From Shimia_B sp038528385 (GTDB lineage: Bacteria; Pseudomonadota; Alphaproteobacteria; Rhodobacterales; Rhodobacteraceae), in the NCBI GenBank assembly GCA_038528385.1, contig JBCBET010000001.1, positions 496,001-560,000 of the forward strand: DNA of 64,000 nucleotides, written 5' to 3'. Every line of letters starts with the position of its first letter. The stretch's first letter is position 1. The translations under genes and the position numbers were made by a program. Below the pieces are notes generated by a model. The model saw only the letters and a list, made by a program, of their open reading frames with translations. It ran no database searches and was not told the origin of the DNA. Of this stretch, positions 23,216 through 32,422 are shown piece after piece.

Positions 23216-25630
23216 CTAGAACGGCACGTCGTCGGCCGCGTCGGCGCTGGTGACGAACTTCGCCACCACCTTTTTCGAGCCTGCCTTGTCGAACTCGATC
23301 TCGAGCTTGTCGCCCTCGATCTCCATCACCTCGCCGTAGCCGAATTTCTGGTGGAAGACGCGGTCCCCCACGGTGAAGGAGGAGGTGGCGGTCATGTCGA
23401 TGACCATGTTCCGGCTTTCCTGCGGCTGGCTCATGCCGCGGCGCTGGCTGCGCGCCTGAAGCCGCTTCCAGCCCGGTGAATTGTAGACATCCGCCCGGCT
23501 CGCCCGGTCATGGAGGTCGGACTCCGCGGCGGCCTGCAGCACGGGCGAGGCCTGCCCCATCATGGAGCCGCCCCCCATGCCATATCCCGACTGGTGGAGC
23601 GCCGACGACGTGGTGAGAACCTCCACGTGATCCTCCGGCAATTCGTCGATGAAGCGCGACGGCAGGGCCGATTGCCACTGCCCGAAGATGCGGCGGTTGC
23701 CGGCAAACGAGATCGTGCAGACCTCCTCGGCCCGCGTGATGCCGACATAGGCCAGGCGCCGCTCCTCCTCGAGGCCCTTGAGGCCGTTTTCGTCCATCGA
23801 GCGCTGGGACGGGAAGAGCCCGTCCTCCCAGCCCGGCAGGAAGACCATGGGAAACTCCAGCCCCTTGGCGGCGTGGAGCGTCATGATGGAGACCTTCTCA
23901 CCCCCGTCATCCTCGTTGTTGTCCATCACGAGGGAGACGTGTTCGAGGAAGCCCTGCAGGTTCTCGAAATTCTCCAGCGCCTTCACGAGCTCCTTCAGGT
24001 TCTCCAGTCGCCCGGGCGCCTCGGGTGTCTTTTCGTTCTGCCAATGGGCGGTGTAGCCGCTCTCATCGAGGATCATCTGCGCGAGTTCGACATGGGTGTC
24101 TTCCTCGTCGCGGACCTGCCGGTTCCAGCGGTCGAGGCCTTCCACGAGGTCCCGCAGGTTGGATCCGCCCTTGCCCTTGATCTGCCCGGCTTGCACGGCG
24201 AGCTTTGCACCTTCGAAAAGCGACACGCCGTTGGACCGCGCCATGACCTGGATCGTCTGGACCGCCTTGTCGCCCAGGCCGCGCTTGGGGGTGTTCACGA
24301 TCCGCTCGAAGGCCAGATCGTCGTCGAGCGAGACGGCGAGGCGGAAATAGGCCATGGCGTCCCGGATCTCCATCCGCTCGTAGAAGCGCGGGCCGCCGAT
24401 GACGCGGTAGGGCAGCCCGATGGTGAGGAAGCGGTCCTCGAAGGCGCGCATCTGGTGGGAGGCGCGCACGAGGATGGCCATCTTCTCGAGCCCGAAGGGA
24501 TGCATGCCGCGCGTGCCCTTCTGGGCGGCCTCGATCTCCTCCCCGATCCAGCGGGCCTCCTCCTCGCCGTCCCAGTGGCCGATGAGGCGGACCTTCTCGC
24601 CCTCCTCCGCCTCGGTGAAGAGCGTCTTGCCCAGCCGGCTTTCATTGGCGTCGATGACGCCGGAGGCGGCGGCGAGGATGTGGGGCGTGGAGCGGTAGTT
24701 CTGCTCCAGCCGCACGACCTTGGCGCCCGGGAAATCCTTCTCGAAGCGCAGGATGTTGCCCACCTCCGCCCCGCGCCAGCCATAGATCGACTGATCGTCA
24801 TCGCCCACGCAGCAGATGTTGCGGTGCGACTGCGCGAGGAGACGCAGCCACAGGTACTGCGCGACGTTGGTGTCCTGGTACTCGTCCACGAGGATGTAGC
24901 GGAACCAGCGCTGGTACTGCTCGAGGATGTCGGCGTGGGTCTGGAAGATCGTGACGCAGTGCAGGAGCAGATCGCCGAAATCCACGGCGTTCAGCTCCTT
25001 CAGCCGCGCCTGGTACTGCGCATAGAGCTCGGGCCCGCGGTGGTTGAAGGCCGAGGCCTCTGACGCGGGCACCTTCTCCGGCGTCCACGCGCGGTTCTTC
25101 CAGCTGTCGATGATCCCCGACAGCATCCGCGGCGGCCAGCGCTTCTCGTCGATATCGCTCGCCACGATGAGCTGCTTCAGGAGCCGGAGCTGATCGTCGG
25201 TGTCGAGGATGGTGAAATTCGATTTCAGCCCGACAAGCTCCGCATGGCGGCGCAGGAGCTGCACGGAGATGGAATGGAACGTGCCCATCCACCGCATGCC
25301 TGCGTCTTCGCGCCTGAGGAGGCCCGCCACGCGCGACTTCATCTCCCGCGCGGCCTTGTTGGTGAAGGTGACAGCGAGGATCTCGTTCTCCCGCGCGGTC
25401 CCGGTGTGGAGGAGATGGGCGATCCGGGTGGTGAGCGCTTTCGTCTTGCCCGTGCCCGCGCCCGCGAGCATGAGCACCGGTCCGTCGAGCGCCTCCACCG
25501 CCTCGCGCTGCGCCGCGTTCAGGCCGTCCATGTAGGGTCCGACACCCCCGCCCTGCGCGGCCAGGGCTTGCTGGGACAGGCTCGGCCTTGCGGCCTCCTC
25601 GAAGGCGTCGAAATCGTCGTAACTGCTCAT
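23216..25630 (-). CDS. uvrD: ATP-dependent DNA helicase UvrD/PcrA
   Basis: SF1A 3'-5' helicase acting in nucleotide excision and mismatch repair and in removing RNA polymerase. From ATG 25630 (MSSYDDFDAFEEAA) there are 804 residues. Motifs in order: Walker A LAGAGTGKTKALTTR, motif II DEYQDTNVAQ, motif III QSIYGWRGAE, motif IV QNYRSTPHIL, motif V TLHAAKGLEFPMVF and motif VI RRLAYVGITRAE. The C-terminus has the small Tudor-like domain (FGYGEVMEIEGDKLEIEF). The open frame extends to 25720 but those residues overlap the divergent lldD promoter region. Confidence 0.96.
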   Translation of the reverse strand: MSSYDDFDAFEEAARPSLSQQALAAQGGGVGPYMDGLNAAQREAVEALDGPVLMLAGAGTGKTKALTTRIAHLLHTGTARENEILAVTFTNKAAREMKSRVAGLLRREDAGMRWMGTFHSISVQLLRRHAELVGLKSNFTILDTDDQLRLLKQLIVASDIDEKRWPPRMLSGIIDSWKNRAWTPEKVPASEASAFNHRGPELYAQYQARLKELNAVDFGDLLLHCVTIFQTHADILEQYQRWFRYILVDEYQDTNVAQYLWLRLLAQSHRNICCVGDDDQSIYGWRGAEVGNILRFEKDFPGAKVVRLEQNYRSTPHILAAASGVIDANESRLGKTLFTEAEEGEKVRLIGHWDGEEEARWIGEEIEAAQKGTRGMHPFGLEKMAILVRASHQMRAFEDRFLTIGLPYRVIGGPRFYERMEIRDAMAYFRLAVSLDDDLAFERIVNTPKRGLGDKAVQTIQVMARSNGVSLFEGAKLAVQAGQIKGKGGSNLRDLVEGLDRWNRQVRDEEDTHVELAQMILDESGYTAHWQNEKTPEAPGRLENLKELVKALENFENLQGFLEHVSLVMDNNEDDGGEKVSIMTLHAAKGLEFPMVFLPGWEDGLFPSQRSMDENGLKGLEEERRLAYVGITRAEEVCTISFAGNRRIFGQWQSALPSRFIDELPEDHVEVLTTSSALHQSGYGMGGGSMMGQASPVLQAAAESDLHDRASRADVYNSPGWKRLQARSQRRGMSQPQESRNMVIDMTATSSFTVGDRVFHQKFGYGEVMEIEGDKLEIEFDKAGSKKVVAKFVTSADAADDVPF

Positions 25631-25718
25631 GGCGGGGAATGTAGCGTGCGCGGCCTGAAAGGGGAAGTTCGCAGATTGTTCGCTTGCACGCGGCGCAGCG
25701 GCGCAGGAGGGTGCGGGC

Positions 25719-26858
25719 ATGGACCTCGATCTCTCCTATCCCGCCCTCGACGACCTCAAGCGTCTGGCGAAACGGCGCCTGCCGCATTTCGCCTACGAGT
25801 ATCTCGACAGCGGCACCGGCCGGGAGCTGCAGGTGCACCGCAACCGCGCGGCGCTCGACGCGGTGCATTTCATGCCGAACGTGCTCGTGGGCGACGTGGA
25901 CCCGGACTGGACCACCTCCTTCATGGGTACCGATTACGCACGCCCCTTCGGCATCGCCCCCATCGGGATGAGCGGGATGATCTGGCCCGGCGCGGAGCGC
26001 CTGCTCGCCCAGGCCGCGCTGCGCCACGAAATCCCCTATTGCATGAGCACAGTGGCCACGAAGGTCCCCGAGGATGTGGGCCCCCATGCGGGCACCATGG
26101 GCTGGTTCCAGCTCTACTGCCCCGAGGACGAGGAGATCCGCCGCGACGTGCTGCGCCGGGCGAAGGCGGCGGGCTTCACCAAGCTCGTCTTCACCCTCGA
26201 CGTGCCCGATGACAGCCGCCGGGAGCGCCAGAGGCGCGCCAAGCTCACGCTCCCGCCCAAGATCACGCCGCGCTTCGTGTGGGAGCTCTTCTCCCACCCG
26301 CGCTGGTCGCTGGGCACGCTGCGCGAGGGGGTGCCGCGCATCGCGCTGGCCGAAAGCTACCTGGAGAGCCACGGCGCGCGTTCCTCGCTGCGCCATGCCG
26401 GGCATCTCATCCGTGGCAAGCCCGACTGGGACACGCTCCGATGGGTGCGCGAGGTCTGGGAGGGCGACCTGATCATGAAGGGCGTCCTCGACCCCGACCT
26501 CGCGCGGCGTCTCATGGACGAGGGCGCCGACGCGATCTGGGTCTCGAACCACGGGGGACGGCAGTTCGAACCCGGGCCTGCCGCCATCGATCAACTCCCG
26601 TGCATCCGCGCGGCGCTTCCCGAGGCACCGCTCATTTTCGACAGCGGTGTCACGACCGGCGCCGACATCATGCGCGCGCTGGCGCTCGGGGCCGACATGG
26701 TGATGCTCGGCCGCGCCTGGCACTACGCGGTGGCCGCCCTCGGCGCGCGCGGGATCGACCACCTCGTCCACATCCTCACCGACGACATGAAGCTCTCCAT
26801 GGCCCAGATCGGCGCCCACAGTTTGGGCGATTTGCCCCGCAGGCTGATGCGCAATTAG
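25719..26858 (+). CDS. lldD: FMN-dependent L-lactate dehydrogenase/alpha-hydroxy-acid oxidase family
   Basis: TIM-barrel flavoenzyme oxidising an L-2-hydroxy acid, most likely L-lactate to pyruvate. 379 residues. Visible are the N-terminal FMN-side segment FAYEYLDSGTGRE, FGIAPIGMSGMIWPGAE, the active-site histidine motif WVSNHGGRQ and the FMN phosphate region ALGADMVMLGRAWHYA. Substrate is inferred; glycolate or mandelate oxidases share the fold. It is divergent from uvrD (88 nt) and 111 nt before pyruvate carboxylase, which would use its product. Confidence 0.85.
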   Translation: MDLDLSYPALDDLKRLAKRRLPHFAYEYLDSGTGRELQVHRNRAALDAVHFMPNVLVGDVDPDWTTSFMGTDYARPFGIAPIGMSGMIWPGAERLLAQAALRHEIPYCMSTVATKVPEDVGPHAGTMGWFQLYCPEDEEIRRDVLRRAKAAGFTKLVFTLDVPDDSRRERQRRAKLTLPPKITPRFVWELFSHPRWSLGTLREGVPRIALAESYLESHGARSSLRHAGHLIRGKPDWDTLRWVREVWEGDLIMKGVLDPDLARRLMDEGADAIWVSNHGGRQFEPGPAAIDQLPCIRAALPEAPLIFDSGVTTGADIMRALALGADMVMLGRAWHYAVAALGARGIDHLVHILTDDMKLSMAQIGAHSLGDLPRRLMRN

Positions 26859-26969
26859 CAAGGTGTCCGAAACGGCGATTTTGCCCGGAGCCCTCCCCAC
26901 TTCCACTGATTGCCGGAGGCCCTAAAACCACATAACGACGCGCGTACCTACGACAGCGGAGGCATCTAC

Positions 26970-29900
26970 GTGGCCGAATTCCAGAAAATCCTCATCGCCA
27001 ACCGGGGCGAGATCGCCATCCGCGTCATGCGCGCGGCCAACGAGCTCGGCAAGAAGACGGTGGCCGTCTTCGCCGAGGAGGACAAGCTGGGACTTCACCG
27101 CTTCAAGGCCGACGAGGCCTACCGGATCGGCGAGGGGCTGGGGCCGGTGCAGGCCTACCTCTCCATCGAGGAGATCATTCGCGTGGCCAAGATGTCGGGC
27201 GCCGACGCGATCCACCCGGGCTACGGCCTTCTTTCCGAGAACCCCGATTTCGTGGATGCCTGCGTGGAGGCCGGGATCGTGTTCATCGGCCCCAAGGCCG
27301 AGACCATGCGCGCCCTGGGCGACAAGGCCAGCGCGCGCCGCGTGGCCATCGAGGCGGGCGTGCCCGTCATCCCCGCCACCGAGGTGCTGGGCGAGGACAT
27401 GAAGGCCATCCGCAAGGAGGCCAAGGAGATCGGCTACCCGCTCATGCTCAAGGCCTCCTGGGGCGGCGGCGGGCGCGGGATGCGGCCGATCCTGTCCGAG
27501 GACGAGCTCGAGGAAAAAGTGCTCGAGGGCCGGCGGGAGGCCGAGGCCGCCTTCGGCAACGGCGAGGGCTACCTCGAGAAGATGATCCTGAAGGCGCGCC
27601 ACGTGGAGGTGCAGATCCTCGGCGACAAGAACGGCGAGATCTACCACCTCTACGAGCGCGATTGCTCCGTCCAGCGCCGCAACCAGAAGGTGGTGGAGCG
27701 AGCGCCCGCCCCCTACCTCTCCCCCGCCCAGCGGGAGGAGATCTGCGCCCTTGGTCGCAAGATCTGCGAGCACGTGAATTACGAATGCGCGGGCACGGTG
27801 GAGTTCCTGATGGATATGGCCACGGGCCAATTCTACTTCATCGAGGTTAATCCCCGCGTACAGGTGGAGCACACCGTCACAGAAGAAGTGACCGGCATCG
27901 ACATCGTGCAGGCACAGATCAAGATCGCCGAGGGCAAAAGCCTCATCGAGGCCACGGGCGTCGCGTCGCAATACGACGTGAAGCTCGACGGGCACGCGAT
28001 CCAGTGCCGGGTGACGACGGAAGACCCCTCGAACAACTTCATCCCCGATTACGGCCGCATCACCGCCTATCGCGGGGCCACCGGCATGGGCATCCGCCTC
28101 GACGGGGGCACGGCCTATTCGGGCGCGGTCATCACGCGCTACTACGACTCGCTCCTCGAAAAGGTCACCGCCTGGGCCCCCACGCCCGAGGCCGCCATCG
28201 CGCGCATGGACCGCGCGCTGCGCGAGTTCCGCATCCGGGGCGTGTCGACGAACATCGCCTTCGTCGAGAACCTGCTCAAGCACCCGACATTCCTGAACTA
28301 CGAGTACCACACGAAGTTCATCGACGAGACGCCGGAGCTCTTCTCCTTCCGCAAGCGCCGCGACCGGGCGACGAAGATCCTCACCTACATCGCCGATATC
28401 TCCGTGAACGGGCACCCCGAGACGCAAGGCCGCCCGAAGCCCCGCGCCGACGTCAAGGACCCGCGCCCGCCCGCGCCGCTCACCGAGAGCTATACCCCCG
28501 GCACGAAGACGATCCTCGACGAATTCGGCCCGCAGGCCGTGGCGGACTGGATGAAGGAGCAGAAACAGCTCCTCGTCACCGACACGACGATGCGCGACGG
28601 GCACCAGAGCTTGCTCGCCACGCGCATGCGCTCCATCGACATGATCCGCGTGGCGCCGACCTACGCCGCGAACCTGCCGGGCCTCTTCAGCCTCGAATGC
28701 TGGGGCGGGGCGACGTTCGACGTGGCCTACCGCTTCCTCCAGGAATGCCCGTGGCAGCGGCTCCGCGATATCCGCGCGCGCGTGCCCAACATCATGACGC
28801 AGATGCTGCTACGCGGGGCGAACGGCGTGGGCTACACGAACTACCCCGACAACGTCGTCCAATTCTTCGTGCGTCAGGCGGCGGAGACCGGCATCGACGT
28901 CTTCCGCGTCTTCGACAGCCTGAACTGGGTCGAGAACATGCGCGTGGCCATGGATGCCGTGATCGAGAACAAGAAGGTCTGCGAGGGCACGGTCTGCTAC
29001 ACCGGCGACATCCTGAACCCGGAGCGGTCGAAATACGACGTCAAGTACTACGTCGCCATGGCCAAGGAGCTCGAGGCCGCGGGCGCCCATGTCCTGGGCC
29101 TCAAGGACATGGCGGGGCTCCTGAAACCCGCCGCCGCGCGCATCCTCATCAAGGCGCTGAAGGAGGAGGTGGGCCTTCCGATCCACTTCCACACCCACGA
29201 CACGGCGGGTATTGCCACCGCCACGATCCTCGCCGCCGCCGAGGCGGGCGTCGACGCGGTGGACGCGGCCATGGACAGCTTCTCCGGAAACACGTCCCAG
29301 GCGACGCTCGGCACGGTCGTGGAAGCCCTGCAGGGCGATGCGCGCGATACCGGGCTCTCCATCGCCGCCATCCGCGACATCTCCAACTACTTCGAGACAG
29401 TGAGAGGTCATTACGCCGCCTTCGAAAGCGGCCTCCAGGCGCCCGCCTCGGAGGTCTACCTCCACGAGATGCCGGGCGGGCAGTTCACCAACCTCAAGGC
29501 CCAGGCGCGGTCGCTGGGGCTCGAGGAGCGCTGGCACGAGGTGGCGCAGACCTATGCCGACGTGAACCAGATGTTCGGGGACATCGTGAAGGTCACGCCG
29601 AGCTCAAAAGTCGTGGGCGACATGGCGCTCATGATGGTCTCCCAAGGGCTCACGCGCGCCGATGTGGAGGGCGAGACCGACGTGGCCTTCCCCGACAGCG
29701 TCATCGACATGATGCGCGGCAATCTGGGCCAGCCCCCCGGCGGGTGGCCGAAGGGCATCCAGAAAAAGGCGCTCAAGGGCGAACGGGCCTCCACCAAGCG
29801 TCCGGGCGCAAAGTTGACAGCTGTCAACTTTGAGGAGGTGCGCCGAGACGTCTCCCAGGAGATGGAGGGCAAGCTCGTCGATGACGAGGATCTCGCCGGG

Positions 29901-30410
29901 TATCTCATGTATCCCAAGGTCTTTCTCGACTACATGGGCCGCCATCGCACGTATGGGCCCGTGCGGACGCTGCCCACGAAGACATTCTTCTACGGCATGG
30001 AACCCGGCGACGAGATCACCGCCGAGATCGACCCGGGCAAGACGCTCGAAATCCGCATGCAGGCCATGGGCGAGACGAACGAGGACGGGGAGGCGAAGGT
30101 CTTCTTCGAACTCAATGGCCAGCCCCGCGTCATCCGCGTGCCGAACCGCGCCGTGCAGGCCACGAAGGCGAGCCGGCCGAAGGCCGACGCCGCGAACGCC
30201 GCCCATATCGGCGCACCGATGCCGGGCGTCGTGGCCTCCGTGGCCGCGCAGGCCGGCGCGAAGGTGAAACAGGGCGACCTCCTCTTGACCATCGAGGCGA
30301 TGAAGATGGAGACGGGCATCCATGCCGACCGCGACGGCGTGGTGAGCGCGGTCCACGTGACGCCGGGCGCCCAGATCGACGCAAAGGACCTTTTGGTGGA
30401 GCTCGCGTGA
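26970..30410 (+). CDS. pyc: Pyruvate carboxylase
   Basis: Biotin-dependent anaplerotic enzyme making oxaloacetate from pyruvate, bicarbonate and ATP. I start it at GTG 26970 (VAEFQKILIANRGEIAIRVM) because GGAGG lies 7 nt upstream; an ATG at 26910 adds 20 residues without such a site. The 1146 residues contain biotin carboxylase (GGGGRGMR loop, then FIEVNPRVQVEHTVTEEVTG), the carboxyltransferase barrel starting at TDTTMRDGHQSLLATRMR, the PYC/OADA linker region, and a C-terminal biotinyl domain with EAMKMET (Lys carries biotin). A 24-bp perfect palindrome sits in the coding region at 29809-29832. Confidence 0.97.
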   Translation: MAEFQKILIANRGEIAIRVMRAANELGKKTVAVFAEEDKLGLHRFKADEAYRIGEGLGPVQAYLSIEEIIRVAKMSGADAIHPGYGLLSENPDFVDACVEAGIVFIGPKAETMRALGDKASARRVAIEAGVPVIPATEVLGEDMKAIRKEAKEIGYPLMLKASWGGGGRGMRPILSEDELEEKVLEGRREAEAAFGNGEGYLEKMILKARHVEVQILGDKNGEIYHLYERDCSVQRRNQKVVERAPAPYLSPAQREEICALGRKICEHVNYECAGTVEFLMDMATGQFYFIEVNPRVQVEHTVTEEVTGIDIVQAQIKIAEGKSLIEATGVASQYDVKLDGHAIQCRVTTEDPSNNFIPDYGRITAYRGATGMGIRLDGGTAYSGAVITRYYDSLLEKVTAWAPTPEAAIARMDRALREFRIRGVSTNIAFVENLLKHPTFLNYEYHTKFIDETPELFSFRKRRDRATKILTYIADISVNGHPETQGRPKPRADVKDPRPPAPLTESYTPGTKTILDEFGPQAVADWMKEQKQLLVTDTTMRDGHQSLLATRMRSIDMIRVAPTYAANLPGLFSLECWGGATFDVAYRFLQECPWQRLRDIRARVPNIMTQMLLRGANGVGYTNYPDNVVQFFVRQAAETGIDVFRVFDSLNWVENMRVAMDAVIENKKVCEGTVCYTGDILNPERSKYDVKYYVAMAKELEAAGAHVLGLKDMAGLLKPAAARILIKALKEEVGLPIHFHTHDTAGIATATILAAAEAGVDAVDAAMDSFSGNTSQATLGTVVEALQGDARDTGLSIAAIRDISNYFETVRGHYAAFESGLQAPASEVYLHEMPGGQFTNLKAQARSLGLEERWHEVAQTYADVNQMFGDIVKVTPSSKVVGDMALMMVSQGLTRADVEGETDVAFPDSVIDMMRGNLGQPPGGWPKGIQKKALKGERASTKRPGAKLTAVNFEEVRRDVSQEMEGKLVDDEDLAGYLMYPKVFLDYMGRHRTYGPVRTLPTKTFFYGMEPGDEITAEIDPGKTLEIRMQAMGETNEDGEAKVFFELNGQPRVIRVPNRAVQATKASRPKADAANAAHIGAPMPGVVASVAAQAGAKVKQGDLLLTIEAMKMETGIHADRDGVVSAVHVTPGAQIDAKDLLVELA
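29809..29832. repeat. Perfect 24-bp palindrome inside pyc
   Basis: The half-site CAAAGTTGACAG is followed immediately by its exact reverse complement, with no central spacer. It falls in the variable linker between the carboxyltransferase and biotinyl domains, encoding part of GAKLTAVNFEE. Local base composition is AT-rich for this gene. Confidence 0.85.
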
Positions 30411-30790
30411 CGCGGCTCCACGCGCTCTCATTGCTGGTGCCGGACTACGACGAAGCCCTCGCGTTCTTCACCGGGCCCATGGGATTTGGGGTGGCGGAAG
30501 ACACCGCGCTCGGCGACGGCAAGCGCTGGGTCCGCGTCTGCCCGCCCGGCGGAGGCAGCTCCCTCATCCTCGCCCGCGCCACGGGTGCGCAGCGCGCGGC
30601 CATCGGTGCACAGGGCGGCGGTCGGGTCTGGCTATTCCTCGAAACCGAGGATTTCGCGGCCGATCATGCGCGGATGACCGCGGCGGGCGTGGTCTTCGAC
30701 GAGGCCCCGCGCGAGGAGCCCTATGGCCGCGTGGCGGTCTTCCGCGACCCCTGGGGCAACCGCTGGGATCTAATCGAATTCCTGACGTGA
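30407..30790 (+). CDS. VOC (glyoxalase/bleomycin resistance/dioxygenase) superfamily protein
   Basis: A 127-residue protein of one vicinal-oxygen-chelate module pair. It begins with the beta-strand RLHALSLLVPDYDEALAFFTGPMGFG and ends FRDPWGNRWDLIEFL, the usual VOC closing motif with the Glu metal ligand. Small VOC proteins of this type are annotated as lactoylglutathione-lyase-like, but substrate cannot be told from sequence. GTG 30407 overlaps the pyc stop (GTGA), so it is translationally coupled to pyruvate carboxylase. Confidence 0.8.
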   Translation: MTRLHALSLLVPDYDEALAFFTGPMGFGVAEDTALGDGKRWVRVCPPGGGSSLILARATGAQRAAIGAQGGGRVWLFLETEDFAADHARMTAAGVVFDEAPREEPYGRVAVFRDPWGNRWDLIEFLT

Positions 30791-30820
30791 CGGCGCCGCG
30801 CGTCCCTGGGAAAAAAGCCC

Positions 30821-30849
30821 TTGCGGGCCCCAGCCCTTCTTTGTATCCC
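30821..30849 (+). promoter_or_regulatory. Candidate promoter of tRNA-Gly
   Basis: TTGCGG (30821-30826), 17 nt, TATCCC (30844-30849). Transcription would start about 10 nt before the mature tRNA. The -10 is imperfect. Confidence 0.4.
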
Positions 30850-30866
30850 GCGTGCACCCAATGGAT

Positions 30867-30941
30867 GCGGGCGTAGCTCAGGGGTAGAGCATTACCTTGC
30901 CAAGGTAAGGGTCGTGAGTTCGAATCTCATCGCCCGCTCCA
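30867..30941 (+). tRNA. tRNA-Gly (anticodon GCC)
   Basis: A 75-nt cloverleaf including encoded CCA. Acceptor GCGGGCG pairs with CGCCCGC (30931-30937), D arm GCTC...GAGC, anticodon stem TTACC/GGTAA with loop TTGCCAA (GCC at 30899-30901), and T arm around TTCGAAT. Discriminator T, then CCA at 30939-30941. It decodes GGC and GGU. Confidence 0.97.
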
Positions 30942-30953
30942 AACACTTCTCCA

Positions 30954-31055
30954 CCGATTGCCGACTTGGTCGTTACCGATGGCCGACTTGGTCGTAACCG
31001 ATGGCCGGCCTCGTCGCTGCCGACAGCTGGCCTCGTCTTTGCCGATGACAGGCGG
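30954..31055 (+). repeat. 22-nt tandem repeat, four and a half copies
   Basis: Units start at 30954, 30976, 30998 and 31020, each exactly 22 nt and beginning CCGA, with a shared core resembling CCGATGGCCGAC then TTGGTCGTAA; a partial fifth starts at 31042. Copies 1 and 2 differ at two positions; divergence increases rightwards. It fills the space 13 nt after tRNA-Gly and before the PfkB kinase gene. No open frame of note uses it. The rest of the gap to 31205 shows nothing clear. Confidence 0.85.
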
Positions 31056-31205
31056 CGCCGCGGTCCTTTTCGCGCGCGAGGCCCCTGCCCGCTGGCACCC
31101 GGCCGCCGCCGCAGCTTCCTTGCAGTCATCTTCCTTATCTTCCAGAACGAGCGCTGAAACCGGCCCGGCGGAGCGCCGCGGCGACGCATGGATTGTGAGC
31201 GATAC

Positions 31206-32258
31206 ATGGTGAACGCAGTAACGGTGGGCTCGGCGACCATCGACATCATCGCCACGATCGCCGACACCGACATCGAACAGATGAAGCTCACCAACCAGAC
31301 CGCCTCCTTCCTCCTCATGGAACCGGGCCGGAAGGTCGATGCCGAAAATATCAAGACCTACCTGGGCGGAGGCGGCGTGAACGCGGCGATCTGTCTGAAA
31401 CGGCAGGGTTTCGCGACGTCGGCCCTCGTCAAGATCGGGCAGGACGTGAACGCGCAATCGATCCTCGCAAAGCTCGAAAGCGAGGGCATCGACCTTTCGC
31501 TCGTGTGCCGCGACGATGAGCACGCCACCGCCGTCTCCCTCCTCATCGCCTCCCATGACCACGATGCGGCGATCTTCACCCATCGCGGCGCCAACGAATA
31601 CCTCACCGAGGAGGACATCCCCCCGGGCACCTTCCAGGGCGCGGATCTCGTCTATGTGGCGGGGCTGAGCAATGCCTCCGCCGACCTCTTCCCCGAGATC
31701 GTGAAGCGCGCCCGTGCCGCGGGCGCCTTCGTGGCCATAAATCCCGGCATCCGGCAGCTCACCACCAAGACCGGCGCCTTCTTCGACAGCCTGAAGAACG
31801 TGGACCTCTTCATCTGCAACAAGGCCGAGGCCCGCGCACTCATCCCCAAGCTCGTGGAGCGCACCGGCTGGGACGGGGGCATCGCGCCCGCCCTCGACAA
31901 CGATGCGATGACGCTCGAGATCGGGGGCTTCCGGCTCGGCTTCAGCGATTACTTCGCCCGCATCCACAGCCTCGGGCCCTCCCATGTGGGGATCACCGAC
32001 GGCGCGCGCGGCGCCCATGTCTCGCGCGCGGGGGAGGTCACCTCGCAGCCGGTGGTCAAGACCTATGTGCAGGGCACCACCGGCGCGGGCGACAGCTTCG
32101 CGGCCACGCTATCGGGCGCCCTGGTGCGGGGGGCGAGCGTGCGGGCGGCGCTCGAACTGGCGGCCTACAATTCCTCCTCCGTCGTCAGCCACCCCGATGC
32201 CCATACCGGGCTCCTGACCGGCGCGGAACTCTCGAAGGTGGCGGGTCACCGCCTCTGA
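31206..32258 (+). CDS. PfkB family carbohydrate/nucleoside kinase
   Basis: A ribokinase-fold kinase of 350 residues that phosphorylates a sugar or nucleoside with ATP. The N-terminus VTVGSATIDIIATI resembles the PfkB opening strand, GGGGVNAAICLKRQGF is the substrate-binding GG loop, and GTTGAGDSFAATLSGAL near residue 295 is the anion-hole/catalytic-base motif (Asp of GAGD). An N-terminal insertion after DIEQMKLTNQTASFL is unusual for ribokinase itself. I use ATG 31206; an upstream in-frame ATG at 31188 is possible. Substrate unknown. Confidence 0.82.
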   Translation: MVNAVTVGSATIDIIATIADTDIEQMKLTNQTASFLLMEPGRKVDAENIKTYLGGGGVNAAICLKRQGFATSALVKIGQDVNAQSILAKLESEGIDLSLVCRDDEHATAVSLLIASHDHDAAIFTHRGANEYLTEEDIPPGTFQGADLVYVAGLSNASADLFPEIVKRARAAGAFVAINPGIRQLTTKTGAFFDSLKNVDLFICNKAEARALIPKLVERTGWDGGIAPALDNDAMTLEIGGFRLGFSDYFARIHSLGPSHVGITDGARGAHVSRAGEVTSQPVVKTYVQGTTGAGDSFAATLSGALVRGASVRAALELAAYNSSSVVSHPDAHTGLLTGAELSKVAGHRL

Positions 32259-32422
32259 CCGCGGCGATCCTTGGGAACCCTCGCGGGATCTCCAGCGCCG
32301 CATTGTCCTCACCGCGCAACAGGCCGCCCGGCAGCCACGGCCAGGGGCATCTGCGCCCGCGAGGGGCTGGCCCCGCGCCGCAGCCTTTGCCATAGAGCGC
32401 GGGCAGAGAAGGAGTGACGCCC

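Noticed and set aside
30954..31055. CRISPR array
   Set aside because: Units are contiguous 22-mers without spacers and there are no cas genes; it is a simple tandem repeat.
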